NCBI RefSeq assembly: GCF_944388365.1
Contig: NZ_CALXIN010000012.1
Span: forward strand, 1 to 41,866
Source: an uncultured Negativibacillus sp.
GTDB taxonomy: Bacteria > Bacillota > Clostridia > Oscillospirales > Ruminococcaceae
Direction: 5' to 3'
DNA: 41,866 nucleotides
Under the pieces are notes generated by a model. That model was not told the DNA's origin, did not search any database, and saw nothing but the letters and a program-made list of their open reading frames with translations. The translations under genes were made by a program, and so were the position numbers. Below are positions 24,581 through 33,230 of the stretch, in pieces. Positions within the stretch are counted from its first letter, which is position 1. Every line of letters begins with the position of its first letter.

Positions 24581-24702
24581 GTTTCAGGGCGAGGTGAAAG
24601 TCCTCACTGGCGGTAATGAGCGAAAAGCTACGAGTCCGCGAACCATTCTGGTCGATTGGGTCAGATTCCCAAACCAACGGTATAGTCCGGAATGAAGAAA
24701 CG
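24581..24702 (+). promoter_or_regulatory. FMN riboswitch (RFN element)
   Basis: The aptamer is complete. P1 pairs GTTTC with GAAAC (24581-24585 and 24697-24701). Conserved blocks include CAGGGCGAGGTGAAAGTCC, the CTGGCGGTAA segment, GAGTCCGCGA, AGATTCCCAAACC and CGGTATAGTCCGGAATGAAG. FMN binding should favour the terminator that follows and shut off ribU when flavin is plentiful. Confidence 0.96.
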
Positions 24703-24723
24703 GTGTATTCATTGTGCGCATCC

Positions 24724-24757
24724 GCTCCCTGAATTGATGTTCCGGGAGCTTTTTTTA
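24724..24757 (+). terminator. Riboswitch expression-platform terminator
   Basis: GCTCCC (24724-24729) pairs with GGGAGC (24744-24749), followed by T8. It sits between the FMN aptamer and ribU. Confidence 0.85.
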
Positions 24758-24837
24758 TGCTCTTTTGTATCCATCGCTTTTGGCAAAGACAACAGACCCT
24801 CCCAGCAAAATTTTTATCGAGAAAGGGATGTGTTTTT

Positions 24838-25458
24838 ATGACCAACACAATTTCTACCAACAACACCATGCGTTCTCTCTCCAAAACACAGATGATCACA
24901 CTCGTCGGCATGTTTGCTGCAATCTCCACCATCCTGATGTTCTTCGGGATTCAGATTCCATTCATGCCACCGTTTTTGAAGTTTGACCTCAGCGGTGTTC
25001 CGATTTTGATTATGGGCTTTATCTATGGTCCACTGCCTGCCATCTATGTCACCGTCATCAAAGACCTGATTCAGATGCTCTCCAGCCATACCGGCTGCGT
25101 CGGTGAGCTGGCAGATATGATCATTCTCAGCTGCTTTGCGTTGGTTTCCTCGACCATCTTCCGCAAAAAACCTTCCACCAAAGGTGTTGTTCTGTCGGTA
25201 CTGGCAGGCTCTGTTACAATTACCATCGTAGGATCTCTGGCCAATAAATTTATGCTGATCCCATTCTATTCTAAAATTATGCCTCTGGAAGCTATTATTG
25301 ACGCCTGCAACGCAGTCAACCCAATGATCGACAGCCTCGACGCTTACATCATCTTTGGCGCTGCTCCGTTCAACCTGATCAAAGGTCTGCTTCTTTCCGT
25401 CCTGACCCTGCTTCTGTACAGAAAGATGGCAGCTTTCATTCATTCTCGTTTGTCCTAA
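24838..25458 (+). CDS. ribU: Riboflavin ECF transporter substrate-binding subunit RibU
   Basis: This 206-residue integral membrane protein has about six helices. It matches RibU-type S components: MITLVGMFAAISTILMFFG, the F-D-L-S-G-V-P block (LKFDLSGVPILIMGFIYGP), IKDLIQMLSS and AAPFNLIKGLLLS. It binds riboflavin and needs an ECF energy module (EcfA, EcfA', EcfT) encoded elsewhere. The FMN riboswitch upstream strongly supports the substrate. A GAAAGGGAT ribosome site precedes ATG 24838. It is a single-gene unit ended by a strong terminator. Confidence 0.95.
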   Translation: MTNTISTNNTMRSLSKTQMITLVGMFAAISTILMFFGIQIPFMPPFLKFDLSGVPILIMGFIYGPLPAIYVTVIKDLIQMLSSHTGCVGELADMIILSCFALVSSTIFRKKPSTKGVVLSVLAGSVTITIVGSLANKFMLIPFYSKIMPLEAIIDACNAVNPMIDSLDAYIIFGAAPFNLIKGLLLSVLTLLLYRKMAAFIHSRLS

Positions 25459-25561
25459 CTTTCATGGTCTAATCAAAACTTTTTCATCCATTTATCACCT
25501 TTGTTTTCTATAATGGAGCTGGTAAAAGTGGCCTTCTCCTATTTTTCACTATACTATACTG

Positions 25562-25608
25562 GCAAAAGACCGGTTGGAAAGATTCCAGCCGGTCTTTTGT
25601 TTTTTTGG
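25562..25608 (+). terminator. ribU terminator
   Basis: AAAAGACCGG and TTGGAA pair with TTCCA and CCGGTCTTTT (one unpaired base), then T7. Confidence 0.85.
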
Positions 25609-25650
25609 TGAAAATCTCGAACATTTCAAAATAGAAAAGTTCATAAAATT

Positions 25651-25660
25651 ATGGTACAAT
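25651..25660 (+). promoter_or_regulatory. Extended -10 promoter of the antiporter gene
   Basis: ATGG followed by TACAAT (25655-25660) forms an extended -10 element; the -35 is poor. The leader to 25724 has a weak ATCGA...TCGA inverted repeat of unknown meaning. Confidence 0.4.
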
Positions 25661-25723
25661 TTTCTTTAGTGGGTTACATCGACAAATCGACGGTGTCACC
25701 AAATTTATTTAAGGAGGAAAAAA

Positions 25724-27328
25724 ATGAATTTACTGCTCTTGTTGGGAGCCCTTGTATTGACCGCCTGTTTGATAGGAAGTAAGCTGTCCCATCTGCTCAG
25801 AATTCCCACCCTGTTTTTCTTCATCGCACTGGGTATGCTGTTCGGATCGGATGGACTGCTCAAAATCGAATTTTCCGATTATGCCCTATCAGAGCAGCTT
25901 TGTTCCGCCGCACTGATCTTTATCATGTTTTATGGTGGATTTGGAACCAAGTGGAATACAGCCCGTCCGGTCGCTGTCAAATCCGTCCTGCTCAGTACCT
26001 TTGGTGTTCTCATCACTGCTGGACTGACCGGCCTTTTCTGTTACTTTTTCTTGGGATTTGATCTTATGGAGGGTATGTTGATCGGTGCTGTTCTTGGCTC
26101 CACCGATGCCGCCTCGGTTTTCTCCATCCTGCGCTCGCAAAAGCTAAACCTGAAATATGGTACGGCACCGATGCTGGAAATCGAAAGCGGAAGCAACGAC
26201 CCCTGTGCCTACACCCTCACCGTCATCCTTCTTTCTGCCATGGGAGGAAGTGTTTCTGTTTCCCAGATTGCCTATGTCATCTTTTCACAGATTGTCTATG
26301 GTATGATTGCCGGCGTTGCGATCGCTCTGCTTGCCGGCTGGGCCTTCCGCAATTTTCTTTTTGAGGTGGACGGATTTGACTCCATCTTTTTGGTGGCCGT
26401 TGCACTCGCCTCCTACGCCATTCCTTCCCTGCTTGGCGGCAATGGCTATCTCAGCGCCTACATTGCCGGTATCCTGCTGGGCAATCAGGATCTTCCTCGC
26501 AAAAAGAATATGGCAAACTTTTTCGACGCCTTTAACGGCATGATGCAGATGTTCATCTTCTTCCTGCTGGGATTGCTGGTATTTCCTTCACAGCTTCCGC
26601 TGGTGCTGCTGCCGTCGATTGCGATTGCTCTGTTCCTCACATTGGTGGCTCGTCCTGCCAGCATCGCCGCCCTGCTGACGCCCTTCCGTGCCCCGTTAAA
26701 ACAGCAGCTTGTGGTTTCCTGGGCAGGCCTGCGCGGAGCTGCTTCGATTGTGTTTTCCATCGTCGCTGCGGTTTCGCCCTCCTACGGTCAGGAGTATATC
26801 TTCCATATCGTTTTCTGTGTCGTCCTGCTCTCGATTCTCTTTCAGGGAACGCTGCTGCCTCTGGTTGCACAAAAGGCAGACATGATCGACGCACGGGAAA
26901 ATGTACTGAAAACCTTCAACACCTACTCCGAAGAAACCAGTATTCATTTTATCCAAGTGGAAATCCATGGAAACCATCCTTGGAAAAATCAGCTGATTAA
27001 GGATGTCCAGACCATCCCTGGCACCTTGATCGCCGCCATTATTCGAGATAAAAAAGCGGTTCTTCCCAAAGGAAATACCTGCCTGCTGGAAGGAGACACC
27101 CTGATTATCGGCGCCAAGGAATACAGCGACAACGATTCTGTCGAATTGATTGAGCGTAAAGTGGATTCTTTTGATCCCCGTATTGGACGTCCGCTGCGTG
27201 AAATTGACATCAAAAAGAATGCACTGGTCGTGCTCATCCAAAGGGATGGATCCGAATTTATCCCTGATGGAGATACGGTCCTGTGTGAAGGCGACAATCT
27301 TATTTTATACTCTCACATTTCCTCATAA
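25724..27328 (+). CDS. CPA1-type cation/proton antiporter with C-terminal TrkA-C domains
   Basis: This 534-residue protein has about twelve membrane helices to residue 385. They include the exchanger core LGSTDAASVFSILRSQKLN and the downstream E-S-G-S-N-D-P motif, both typical of CPA1/NhaP exchangers. The cytoplasmic tail (about 400-534) holds two RCK_C/TrkA-C-like units (VQTIPGTLIAAIIRDKKAVL...LIIGA and REIDIKKNALVVLIQRDGSE...LILYS), as in CvrA/NhaP2 potassium-proton antiporters. In Firmicutes RCK_C domains can bind c-di-AMP; this is not proven here. AAGGAGG precedes the ATG. Confidence 0.9.
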   Translation: MNLLLLLGALVLTACLIGSKLSHLLRIPTLFFFIALGMLFGSDGLLKIEFSDYALSEQLCSAALIFIMFYGGFGTKWNTARPVAVKSVLLSTFGVLITAGLTGLFCYFFLGFDLMEGMLIGAVLGSTDAASVFSILRSQKLNLKYGTAPMLEIESGSNDPCAYTLTVILLSAMGGSVSVSQIAYVIFSQIVYGMIAGVAIALLAGWAFRNFLFEVDGFDSIFLVAVALASYAIPSLLGGNGYLSAYIAGILLGNQDLPRKKNMANFFDAFNGMMQMFIFFLLGLLVFPSQLPLVLLPSIAIALFLTLVARPASIAALLTPFRAPLKQQLVVSWAGLRGAASIVFSIVAAVSPSYGQEYIFHIVFCVVLLSILFQGTLLPLVAQKADMIDARENVLKTFNTYSEETSIHFIQVEIHGNHPWKNQLIKDVQTIPGTLIAAIIRDKKAVLPKGNTCLLEGDTLIIGAKEYSDNDSVELIERKVDSFDPRIGRPLREIDIKKNALVVLIQRDGSEFIPDGDTVLCEGDNLILYSHISS

Positions 27329-27371
27329 TAAAAAAGACACTTCACTGAGCGTGAAGTGTCTTTTTTATTAT
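27327..27371. terminator. Bidirectional terminator
   Basis: A perfect 20 bp palindromic stem (TAATAAAAAAGACACTTCAC and its complement) with a 5-base loop lies between the antiporter (+) and the ArsC/Spx-like gene (-), and overlaps both stops. Confidence 0.92.
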
Positions 27372-27721
27372 GCTTTTAACTTTTCCCACTGCTCCGGTTT
27401 AAAACCGACCAGCACAAAATCATCTCCAACCACCAGCGGACGTTTGACCAGCATCCCGTTGGTTGCCAGCAGCTCCAGCTTTTCCTGATCGCTCATGGAT
27501 GGCAATTTATCCTTGAGTCCCAGCTCCTTATAGAGGTTTCCGCTGGTGTTAAAAAACTTTTTCAGCTCCAGCCCACTTTTGTGGTACCATTCGGTCAGTT
27601 CTTCCACCGTTGGATTCTGCTCTACAATATGGCGGTCCTCAAACTCCACACCATTTTCTTTTAACCATCCCAGCGCCTTTTTGCAGGTGCTGCACTTGGG
27701 ATATTCCAAAACCAAAAGCAT
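27368..27721 (-). CDS. ArsC/Spx-family thioredoxin-fold protein
   Basis: This 117-residue protein begins MLLVLEYPKCSTCKKAL with a CxxC redox pair (Cys10, Cys13). The family body follows (WLKENGVEFEDRHIVEQNPT, FFNTSGNLYKELGLKDKLP, NGMLVKRPLVV), ending in the conserved VGFKPEQWEKL. It belongs to the YffB/Spx/ArsC-like group. It lacks features that would separate an arsenate reductase from a regulator, so the activity is open. Its neighbour is a reverse rubrerythrin, which hints at a redox or stress role (inference). GGAGGAAG precedes the ATG. Confidence 0.88.
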   Translation of the reverse strand: MLLVLEYPKCSTCKKALGWLKENGVEFEDRHIVEQNPTVEELTEWYHKSGLELKKFFNTSGNLYKELGLKDKLPSMSDQEKLELLATNGMLVKRPLVVGDDFVLVGFKPEQWEKLKA

Positions 27722-27742
27722 CTGTTCTTCCTCCCTGATCTA

Positions 27743-27781
27743 TAAAAAAAGGGCAGAACCTTTCGGTTCTGCCCTTTTTAT
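27743..27781 (-). terminator. Reverse rubrerythrin gene terminator
   Basis: AAAAAGGGCAGAACC pairs with GGTTCTGCCCTTTTT around TTTC. It follows the rubrerythrin stop and precedes the ArsC/Spx-like gene, so these two genes are probably separate units. Confidence 0.9.
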
Positions 27782-27792
27782 CGTTTCTACGA

Positions 27793-28341
27793 TTATTTGC
27801 CAAAGTATCTGTTGAGCAGACCCTGGAATGCGCAACCGTGACGAGCTTCGTCTTTTGCCATCTCATGAACGGTGTCATGGATTGCATCCAGTCCCAGCTG
27901 TTTTGCTTTGGTTGCGATCTCTTTCTTGCCAGCGCAAGCACCTGCCTCAGCAGCAACACGCAGCTCCAGGTTTTTCTTGGTGGAGGTAGTAACTACTTCG
28001 CCCAGCAGCTCTGCAAATTTTGCAGCATGCTCTGCCTCTTCAAAAGCAGCAGTCTTGTAGTACTCAGCGATCTCTGGGTAACCTTCTCTTGCTGCCTGAC
28101 GGGACATTGCCAGGTACATACCAACTTCGGTGCACTCGCCCTGGAAGTTCATGCGCAGACCCTCGAGGATCTCTGCATCTACGCCTTCTGCAACGCCGAT
28201 TCTGTGCTCATCAGCCCATACAAATTCGCCCTGAACCTGCTCTTCAAATTTGGAAGCAGGAGCTTTACACTGTGGGCAGAATTCCGGAGGTGTTTCACCT
28301 GTATAAACATAGCCACAAATTTTGCAAACCCATTTTTTCAT
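27793..28341 (-). CDS. Reverse rubrerythrin
   Basis: 182 residues. An N-terminal rubredoxin-like domain (Cys6, Cys9, Cys22, Cys25 in KICGYVY...EFCPQCKAP) precedes a ferritin-like di-iron domain carrying metal-ligand motifs [28 protein letters not shown] and KDEARHG. Rubredoxin-first order defines reverse rubrerythrin, which reduces hydrogen peroxide and oxygen in anaerobic Clostridia. AAAGGAGG precedes ATG 28341. It has a strong promoter with a palindrome inside the spacer and its own terminator. Confidence 0.93.
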   Translation of the reverse strand: MKKWVCKICGYVYTGETPPEFCPQCKAPASKFEEQVQGEFVWADEHRIGVAEGVDAEILEGLRMNFQGECTEVGMYLAMSRQAAREGYPEIAEYYKTAAFEEAEHAAKFAELLGEVVTTSTKKNLELRVAAEAGACAGKKEIATKAKQLGLDAIHDTVHEMAKDEARHGCAFQGLLNRYFGK

Positions 28342-28413
28342 AATCAATCTTCCTCCTTTAATCTTATGACCTACAAAATCTCTCTGCAGGTTTTGTATTC
28401 CTTTTACCTAAAA

Positions 28414-28442
28414 ATAATACCACATTGGTATATTATTTGCAA
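28414..28442 (-). promoter_or_regulatory. Reverse rubrerythrin promoter with internal palindrome
   Basis: On the minus strand TTGCAA (28437-28442), a 17 bp spacer and TATTAT (28414-28419) form a strong promoter. TACCA-CAT-TGGTA (28418-28430) is a perfect inverted repeat inside it, flanked by ATAA and ATTAT. It would be well placed as a repressor operator. It does not match the PerR consensus. Confidence 0.6.
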
Positions 28443-28633
28443 GCCTGTTTTTGTAAATAATATGAAAAAAATATTGGCCAGCAAATTGTAACTTATCACA
28501 AGGAATTTTTATCCTTGGAGATTTAAATCTTACATTGTATATCTTTGCCCGAAAATCACATACTATGAGTGCGGATGAGAGATTTCTTTGAAAAAATCCG
28601 CAGATCATTACCTTAAGAAGGATGGATGAAACA

Positions 28634-28771
28634 TGGCTAAGAAGAACGAGAAAAATTGCCGTAAAAACAACATGACCGACACTACCATTCAGACCAGCAA
28701 AAACTGCAAAAACGAATATCAGCAGACAAAGACTCCACATCCAGAAAAACCGGAGATCAAAAACTACTAAT
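28634..28771 (+). CDS. Putative small Asn/Lys-rich protein, 45 residues
   Basis: The frame MAKKNEKNCRKNNMTDTTIQ continues to PEKPEIKNY. AAGGATGG lies 10 bp before the ATG and a perfect terminator follows the stop at 28804. The composition (Asn, Lys, Thr, two Cys) resembles small hypothetical proteins seen in many Clostridia. It is the only gene candidate between the rubrerythrin and yitT, and the terminator would otherwise have no plus-strand gene. The family is not recognised. No clear promoter is seen at 28450-28630. Confidence 0.5.
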
Positions 28772-28803
28772 TCTCCCTTCATCTTTTCCAACTGCACAAG
28801 GCA

Positions 28804-28841
28804 CAAAAATCCCTGTACGGAAATCCGTACAGGGATTTTTG
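28804..28841. terminator. Bidirectional terminator
   Basis: AAAAATCCCTGTACGGA pairs perfectly with TCCGTACAGGGATTTTT. It serves yitT (-) and the small ORF (+). Confidence 0.92.
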
Positions 28842-28855
28842 ATGTGTCCAGCCGA

Positions 28856-29749
28856 TCAGTCGGCATTCATATCGTTAAAACCGGAACCTAAAATATCATG
28901 TGCATCGTTGACCATCAAAAATGCATTGGGGTCAATCTGTTTGATCAGCCTTTTCACCTCAGGATACTGGTGTTCCTTGATTGCACAGAGAACCACCTTT
29001 TTAGGGTCGCGCGAATAGGCGCCCTCTGCCTGTATCATGGTCGCTCCACGGACGATACTCGACATGATCTCCTTGGCAATTTCCTCCGCTTTGTCCGAAA
29101 TGACATACAGCATCATTCCTTTTTCCATGCCGTACAGCAGATAGTCGACCACCTTGGAGGAAACAAAAATACAGATCAAACCATTCAGACCACTCTCGAT
29201 ATTTTTATAGACCAGCATCGAGACAACAAGAATGGTAAAATCGCCGGCAAACATAATTTTGCCGATGGAAAACTGCGGCATTTTTTTGCGGACAACACGT
29301 CCGACAATATCCAGACCGCCGCTGGTGGAACCGCGCTGCAGCACCGAACCGACACAGACACCCATCAGCACGCCGCCCATCAAACCTGCCATGATCTTTT
29401 CACCGGTGTAGACGTAGCCCTGCACCATCATCGGTACAATGACGTCGACCGAAAAGTTGATGATTACCACCGACTTAAGTGTGCGGAAGAAAAACTCTTT
29501 TCCCAGCACACGCACACCGATCAGCAGCAGCGGCACATTGATGCAAAAGGACATCAAACCGATCGGCACGCCGAAGATATAGTTCATCAGCGTCGCAAAA
29601 CCGGTGACGCCTCCAGGCGCAATGTGGTTTGGTGCGGTAAATACATTGACCGATATGCCGAATGCAATGCCCGCAATCAAGTCAACCAGCAGATCCATTG
29701 CAATGGTTTTGGCCATATTCTGTTTTTGAACAATCGCATTTTTTGTCAT
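28856..29749 (-). CDS. YitT family membrane protein
   Basis: 297 residues. Five or six helices occupy about residues 15-200 (DLLVDLIAGIAFGISVNVFT, GGVTGFATLMNYIFGVPIG, the conserved R-G-S-T-S-G-G-L-D-I segment). A soluble DUF2179 domain follows (VISDKAEEIAKEIMSSIVRG...YSRDPKKVVLCAIKEHQYPE). This architecture defines the YitT/DUF161-DUF2179 family, whose transport role is not settled. The ribosome site is a GGGGGAA that is also the end of mrnC, so translation is coupled to that gene, 3 bp upstream. Confidence 0.92.
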   Translation of the reverse strand: MTKNAIVQKQNMAKTIAMDLLVDLIAGIAFGISVNVFTAPNHIAPGGVTGFATLMNYIFGVPIGLMSFCINVPLLLIGVRVLGKEFFFRTLKSVVIINFSVDVIVPMMVQGYVYTGEKIMAGLMGGVLMGVCVGSVLQRGSTSGGLDIVGRVVRKKMPQFSIGKIMFAGDFTILVVSMLVYKNIESGLNGLICIFVSSKVVDYLLYGMEKGMMLYVISDKAEEIAKEIMSSIVRGATMIQAEGAYSRDPKKVVLCAIKEHQYPEVKRLIKQIDPNAFLMVNDAHDILGSGFNDMNAD

Positions 29750-29752
29750 GGT

Positions 29753-30172
29753 TTATTCCCCCAGCTCCTGCTCTAACTTTTCCTCAATACTCAGAAACAG
29801 CTGATTGATTCTGTCGATTTTCCCCTGCAAATACAGATATCCAAACAGACACTCCAGACCGGTTGCACGCCGATAGTCCTGCATCGAACCATTTTTCGGA
29901 GGCTTGATCGAGCTGATATTTCTGCCGCGTTTGAGTGCAGCCAGCTCCTCCTCGGTGAGCATCGGCTCGATGACCGCATACGCCTTGCTCTGATAGGAGG
30001 CCCGCACCTGTTCCACCGCCTGCAGATGCAGCTTGTTGACCGGCATATTGGCGCGGTGAACAATTCGTTCCCGCACCAGAATCTCATATACCGCGTCGCC
30101 CAAAAAGGCCAGTGCCTGCGGACTGTACAGTCTGATGTCTACTTTTTCATTGCTTAACGATTCCGTTTTCAA
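29753..30172 (-). CDS. mrnC: Mini-ribonuclease III
   Basis: This 139-residue protein consists of only the RNase III catalytic domain. LAFLGDAVYEILVRERI holds the signature with Asp26, and KPPKNGSMQDYRRATGLECLFGYLYL the second acidic cluster. Mini-III matures 23S rRNA ends in Firmicutes. The start is TTG at 30172 with AAGGG upstream; no in-frame ATG gives the full domain. It lies 27 bp after obg and is coupled to yitT. Confidence 0.92.
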   Translation of the reverse strand: MKTESLSNEKVDIRLYSPQALAFLGDAVYEILVRERIVHRANMPVNKLHLQAVEQVRASYQSKAYAVIEPMLTEEELAALKRGRNISSIKPPKNGSMQDYRRATGLECLFGYLYLQGKIDRINQLFLSIEEKLEQELGE

Positions 30173-30199
30173 ACATTCCCTTCTGTCCGGCTGTGCCGT

Positions 30200-31474
30200 C
30201 TATCGGATATAATCAAACTCAAAGTTCAGGATGCTGACGGTATCCCCTTCGTTAATGCCCATCTCCTCCAGACGGTCGATGATGCCGCTCTGGCGCAGAA
30301 CACGCTGGAAGTATCCCAGCGACTCCTCGTCGTTGATGTTGACCATACCCAGCACCTTGACCAGCCAGTCTGCTTCGACCACATAAACGCCGTCCTCGTC
30401 GACGGTGATGTCAAATTTCCATTTGTCCTCACCCTGCTGCGGCATGGTCGGCACATAGTTGACCTCAAAGCGTTTGATCGGCGGCAGCTCATCCAGCTTC
30501 TGAGAGATCGCATGGATCAGCGGCTCGACACCTTTGCGGGTTGCTGCGGAGATACAGAAGAACTGACAGCCCTGCTCCTCCACAAACTTTCTGAAGTCCT
30601 CAATCTGCTCCTCGGTCGCAATATCGCTCTTGTTTGCTACTACAATTTGCTCTCTGGTCGCAAGCTCTTCGCTGAAGTTTGCAAGCTCGTGGTTGATGGT
30701 CTTGAAGTCCTCCTTCGGATCTCTGCCTTCGCAGCCGGAAACGTCCACCACATGAACGATCAGACGGCAGCGCTCCACATGGCGCAGGAATTCATGTCCC
30801 AGACCGACGCCGTCGCTGGCGCCTTCAATCAGACCAGGAATGTCCGCCATGACAAAGGATTTTTCCTCTGCAACTTTGACCACACCCAGAACCGGAGTCA
30901 GGGTGGTGAAGTGATAGTTTGCAATGACCGGTTTTGCACCGCTGACCACCGAGATCAGGGTGGATTTGCCGACGTTTGGATAGCCGACCAGACCAACGTC
31001 CGCCAGGAGCTTAAGCTCCAGAATCAGATCAAAACCTTCGCCTGGAATGCCTGGTTTTGCATAGCGCGGAATCTGACGGGTTGGTGTCGCAAAATGGCTG
31101 TTTCCCCAACCGCCTTTGCCGCCGCGCGCAATGATGACCGGCGATTCATCGACGATGTCCGCCATGACCTGTCCGCTCTCTGCGTTTTTGACGACCGTTC
31201 CTACCGGAACCTTGATGACAAGGTCCGGTGCACTCTTGCCAAAGCAGCGGTTGGTTCCGCCGTTCTGACCGTTCTGTGCGATGAATTTTCTCTTGTACTT
31301 AAAGTCGATCAGGGTGTTGATGCTCTCGCAGCCCTGCAAAACAATGTTGCCGCCGCGTCCGCCGTCGCCGCCGTCAGGACCTCCTGCTGCAACAAACTTT
31401 TCACGATGGAAGGATACAGCGCCGTTACCGCCGGTACCTGCCTGTACTTTGATGGTCGCTTTATCAATAAACAT
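30200..31474 (-). CDS. obg: GTPase Obg (CgtA)
   Basis: The 424-residue GTPase acts in late 50S ribosome assembly and stress signalling. The glycine-rich Obg fold spans residues 1-158 (MFIDKATIKVQAGTGGNGAV and repeated GG turns). The G domain shows GYPNVGKST (G1), FTTLTPVLG (G2), DIPGLIEGA (G3) and NKSD (G4). A C-terminal OCT domain follows, ending NEGDTVSILNFEFDY. It is the first gene of obg-mrnC-yitT, an operon linked to ribosome maturation in its first two genes. Confidence 0.97.
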   Translation of the reverse strand: MFIDKATIKVQAGTGGNGAVSFHREKFVAAGGPDGGDGGRGGNIVLQGCESINTLIDFKYKRKFIAQNGQNGGTNRCFGKSAPDLVIKVPVGTVVKNAESGQVMADIVDESPVIIARGGKGGWGNSHFATPTRQIPRYAKPGIPGEGFDLILELKLLADVGLVGYPNVGKSTLISVVSGAKPVIANYHFTTLTPVLGVVKVAEEKSFVMADIPGLIEGASDGVGLGHEFLRHVERCRLIVHVVDVSGCEGRDPKEDFKTINHELANFSEELATREQIVVANKSDIATEEQIEDFRKFVEEQGCQFFCISAATRKGVEPLIHAISQKLDELPPIKRFEVNYVPTMPQQGEDKWKFDITVDEDGVYVVEADWLVKVLGMVNINDEESLGYFQRVLRQSGIIDRLEEMGINEGDTVSILNFEFDYIR

Positions 31475-31562
31475 TTGTTTCGCCTCTTTTCAATGTTTGC
31501 CGCAAGTCCTCTCTTTGCACCGTGCGGCAATTCTCCAGTACAAAGACATGATGTTATCTATC

Positions 31563-32708
31563 TCAAACGGTATTTCTCCGTCGAATTCTGTTTATCGGCG
31601 CTGCAAAAACCGCAAGGGTCAATAGCAGCAAAGCTGCCGTAGCATAAAATGGTGCCTGCACACCCAAGGTTTGCAGCAAAAATCCGCCCAGTGCAGAAGC
31701 AATCATACTTCCTGCGTTGATGCTGCACGAATATAAGCCGCTCATAGCTCCGCGTGCAGCATCCTGTATCTCAAACGAAAAGATCGCGTCAAAGGAAAGT
31801 CCCATTGCACACACTGCAAAGCTGTATCCGCTCCAGCCCAGTCCAAACCAAAGCGTCGTGCCGCTCTGTGCCATCCAGATCAGAAAGATCAGTGCCAGTA
31901 CACTTGACGCAAAAAAGGAGCGTCTTTCTCCAAACTTTTTGACCGCGGCACCGATGGAAGGCGTCCACCAGGTGAGCAAACAGGATGGTACCAGACAAAC
32001 CAGCCCTATCTCGGTCATGTTGCTCTCAAAGCGCTGCATCATCACCAGCACAAACACGGCACCAAGGACATTAAGTGCCAGGGAAAAGCAGAAGCGCACC
32101 GCAATCAGATGGGTGACCTTTGTGGTGAGCAATTTTCGCAAAGGAACCTTTTCTTCCTCCGCATTTCCCTCGTCTTTGGGAAGCTTTGTTTTTGCCATCC
32201 AGACTGCAGCCAATGCAGCGGCTGCACTGATGAGGAAAAACAGCTTCCAGCTCTGCAGAAAACCGGTCTGTGACAGCAGCACAAAATAGAGAATCAGACC
32301 AATCAAGCCACCACGGTTTTGTGCCGCGGACTGCTTTCCTCTCTCCACCGCTATTTCTTTGTCGCGATCTGCCACCATCGCATAAAGCGAAACCGACAGC
32401 AGCGCCGTCGCCACACCATCCACCATCTGTGAAAGATAAAGCAGCCACATTCCCTGTGCAAAACTGAGCAGCAGATAGGACAATGCCATCAGAAACAGTC
32501 CCAGCAAAAACACCGTTTTTCTTCCGATGCGGTCGCACCATCTTCCCGACACCCATTTGCTCAGCAGAATAAACAGGGAGCAAACCGAAAACATTCCCGT
32601 TGTTTCCAGCGGTGTCAGTCCCAAGCTGGTGCAATAGATTGGCAGCAAAAAGGACGCCATCCATATCGGAAAGCTGGACAGCATCAAACTTTGGTTGATC
32701 GTTTTCAT
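31563..32708 (-). CDS. Major facilitator superfamily transporter
   Basis: 381 residues with about twelve membrane helices. The MFS A-motif is present between helices 2 and 3 (GRWCDRIGRKTV, the G-x3-D-R-x-G-R-R pattern). A cytoplasmic loop (KDEGNAEEEKVPLRKLLTTK) separates the two halves. The substrate cannot be told from sequence; drug-efflux-like and sugar-efflux-like members share this layout. AGAGGA precedes ATG 32708; the longer in-frame upstream reading is not used. Confidence 0.88.
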   Translation of the reverse strand: MKTINQSLMLSSFPIWMASFLLPIYCTSLGLTPLETTGMFSVCSLFILLSKWVSGRWCDRIGRKTVFLLGLFLMALSYLLLSFAQGMWLLYLSQMVDGVATALLSVSLYAMVADRDKEIAVERGKQSAAQNRGGLIGLILYFVLLSQTGFLQSWKLFFLISAAAALAAVWMAKTKLPKDEGNAEEEKVPLRKLLTTKVTHLIAVRFCFSLALNVLGAVFVLVMMQRFESNMTEIGLVCLVPSCLLTWWTPSIGAAVKKFGERRSFFASSVLALIFLIWMAQSGTTLWFGLGWSGYSFAVCAMGLSFDAIFSFEIQDAARGAMSGLYSCSINAGSMIASALGGFLLQTLGVQAPFYATAALLLLTLAVFAAPINRIRRRNTV

Positions 32709-32897
32709 AGCCGATCCTCTCTTCCCCAAAAGTGATTCTGCCCTTATTTTACTACATCGGTGGATGCCTTGCAATTTATTTTCTGCGTTATTTGCCGCGA
32801 TATTCCACGTCCAAATTCCCTCTGTTTTTAATACGCAACCGCTTCCCAATAGATTTTGGGATTTAGCACTCTAATACACCATCTTATCTTCAAACCT

Positions 32898-32933
32898 AAA
32901 AAAATCCCGAGACAAACATCTCGGGATTTTTCT
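32898..32933. terminator. rpmA operon terminator
   Basis: AAAAATCCCGAGA pairs with TCTCGGGATTTTT around CAAACA, 16 bp after the rpmA stop. Confidence 0.92.
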
Positions 32934-32948
32934 CGTCATCAAAAATGA

Positions 32949-33230
32949 TTACTGAACCGGAATAACGCTTACTTTCTTGCGATCGCGGCCCATGCGCTCA
33001 AATTTAACTTTACCATCTTTCAGAGCGAACAGGGTATCGTCGCTGCCGATGCCTACGTTCTCTCCTGGATGAATGTGAGTTCCTCTCTGACGGTACAGAA
33101 TGTTACCAGCCAGTACGAACTGACCGTCTGCACGTTTTGCGCCGAGACGTTTGGATTCAGAGTCACGGCCGTTCTTTGTGGAACCAACACCTTTTTTATG
33201 AGCAAAGAATTGCATGCTAAGTCTAAGCAT
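32949..33230 (-). CDS. rpmA: Ribosomal protein L27 with cleavable N-terminus
   Basis: This 93-residue 50S protein carries the Firmicute N-terminal extension MLRLSMQFF ahead of AHKKGVGST. Known L27 processing by Prp cuts after the double Phe, exposing the Ala-His-Lys-Lys tail that reaches the peptidyl-transferase centre. The body is standard ([35 protein letters not shown]). Its start overlaps the prp stop by 8 bp, with GGAGG 9 bp upstream. Confidence 0.97.
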   Translation of the reverse strand: MLRLSMQFFAHKKGVGSTKNGRDSESKRLGAKRADGQFVLAGNILYRQRGTHIHPGENVGIGSDDTLFALKDGKVKFERMGRDRKKVSVIPVQ

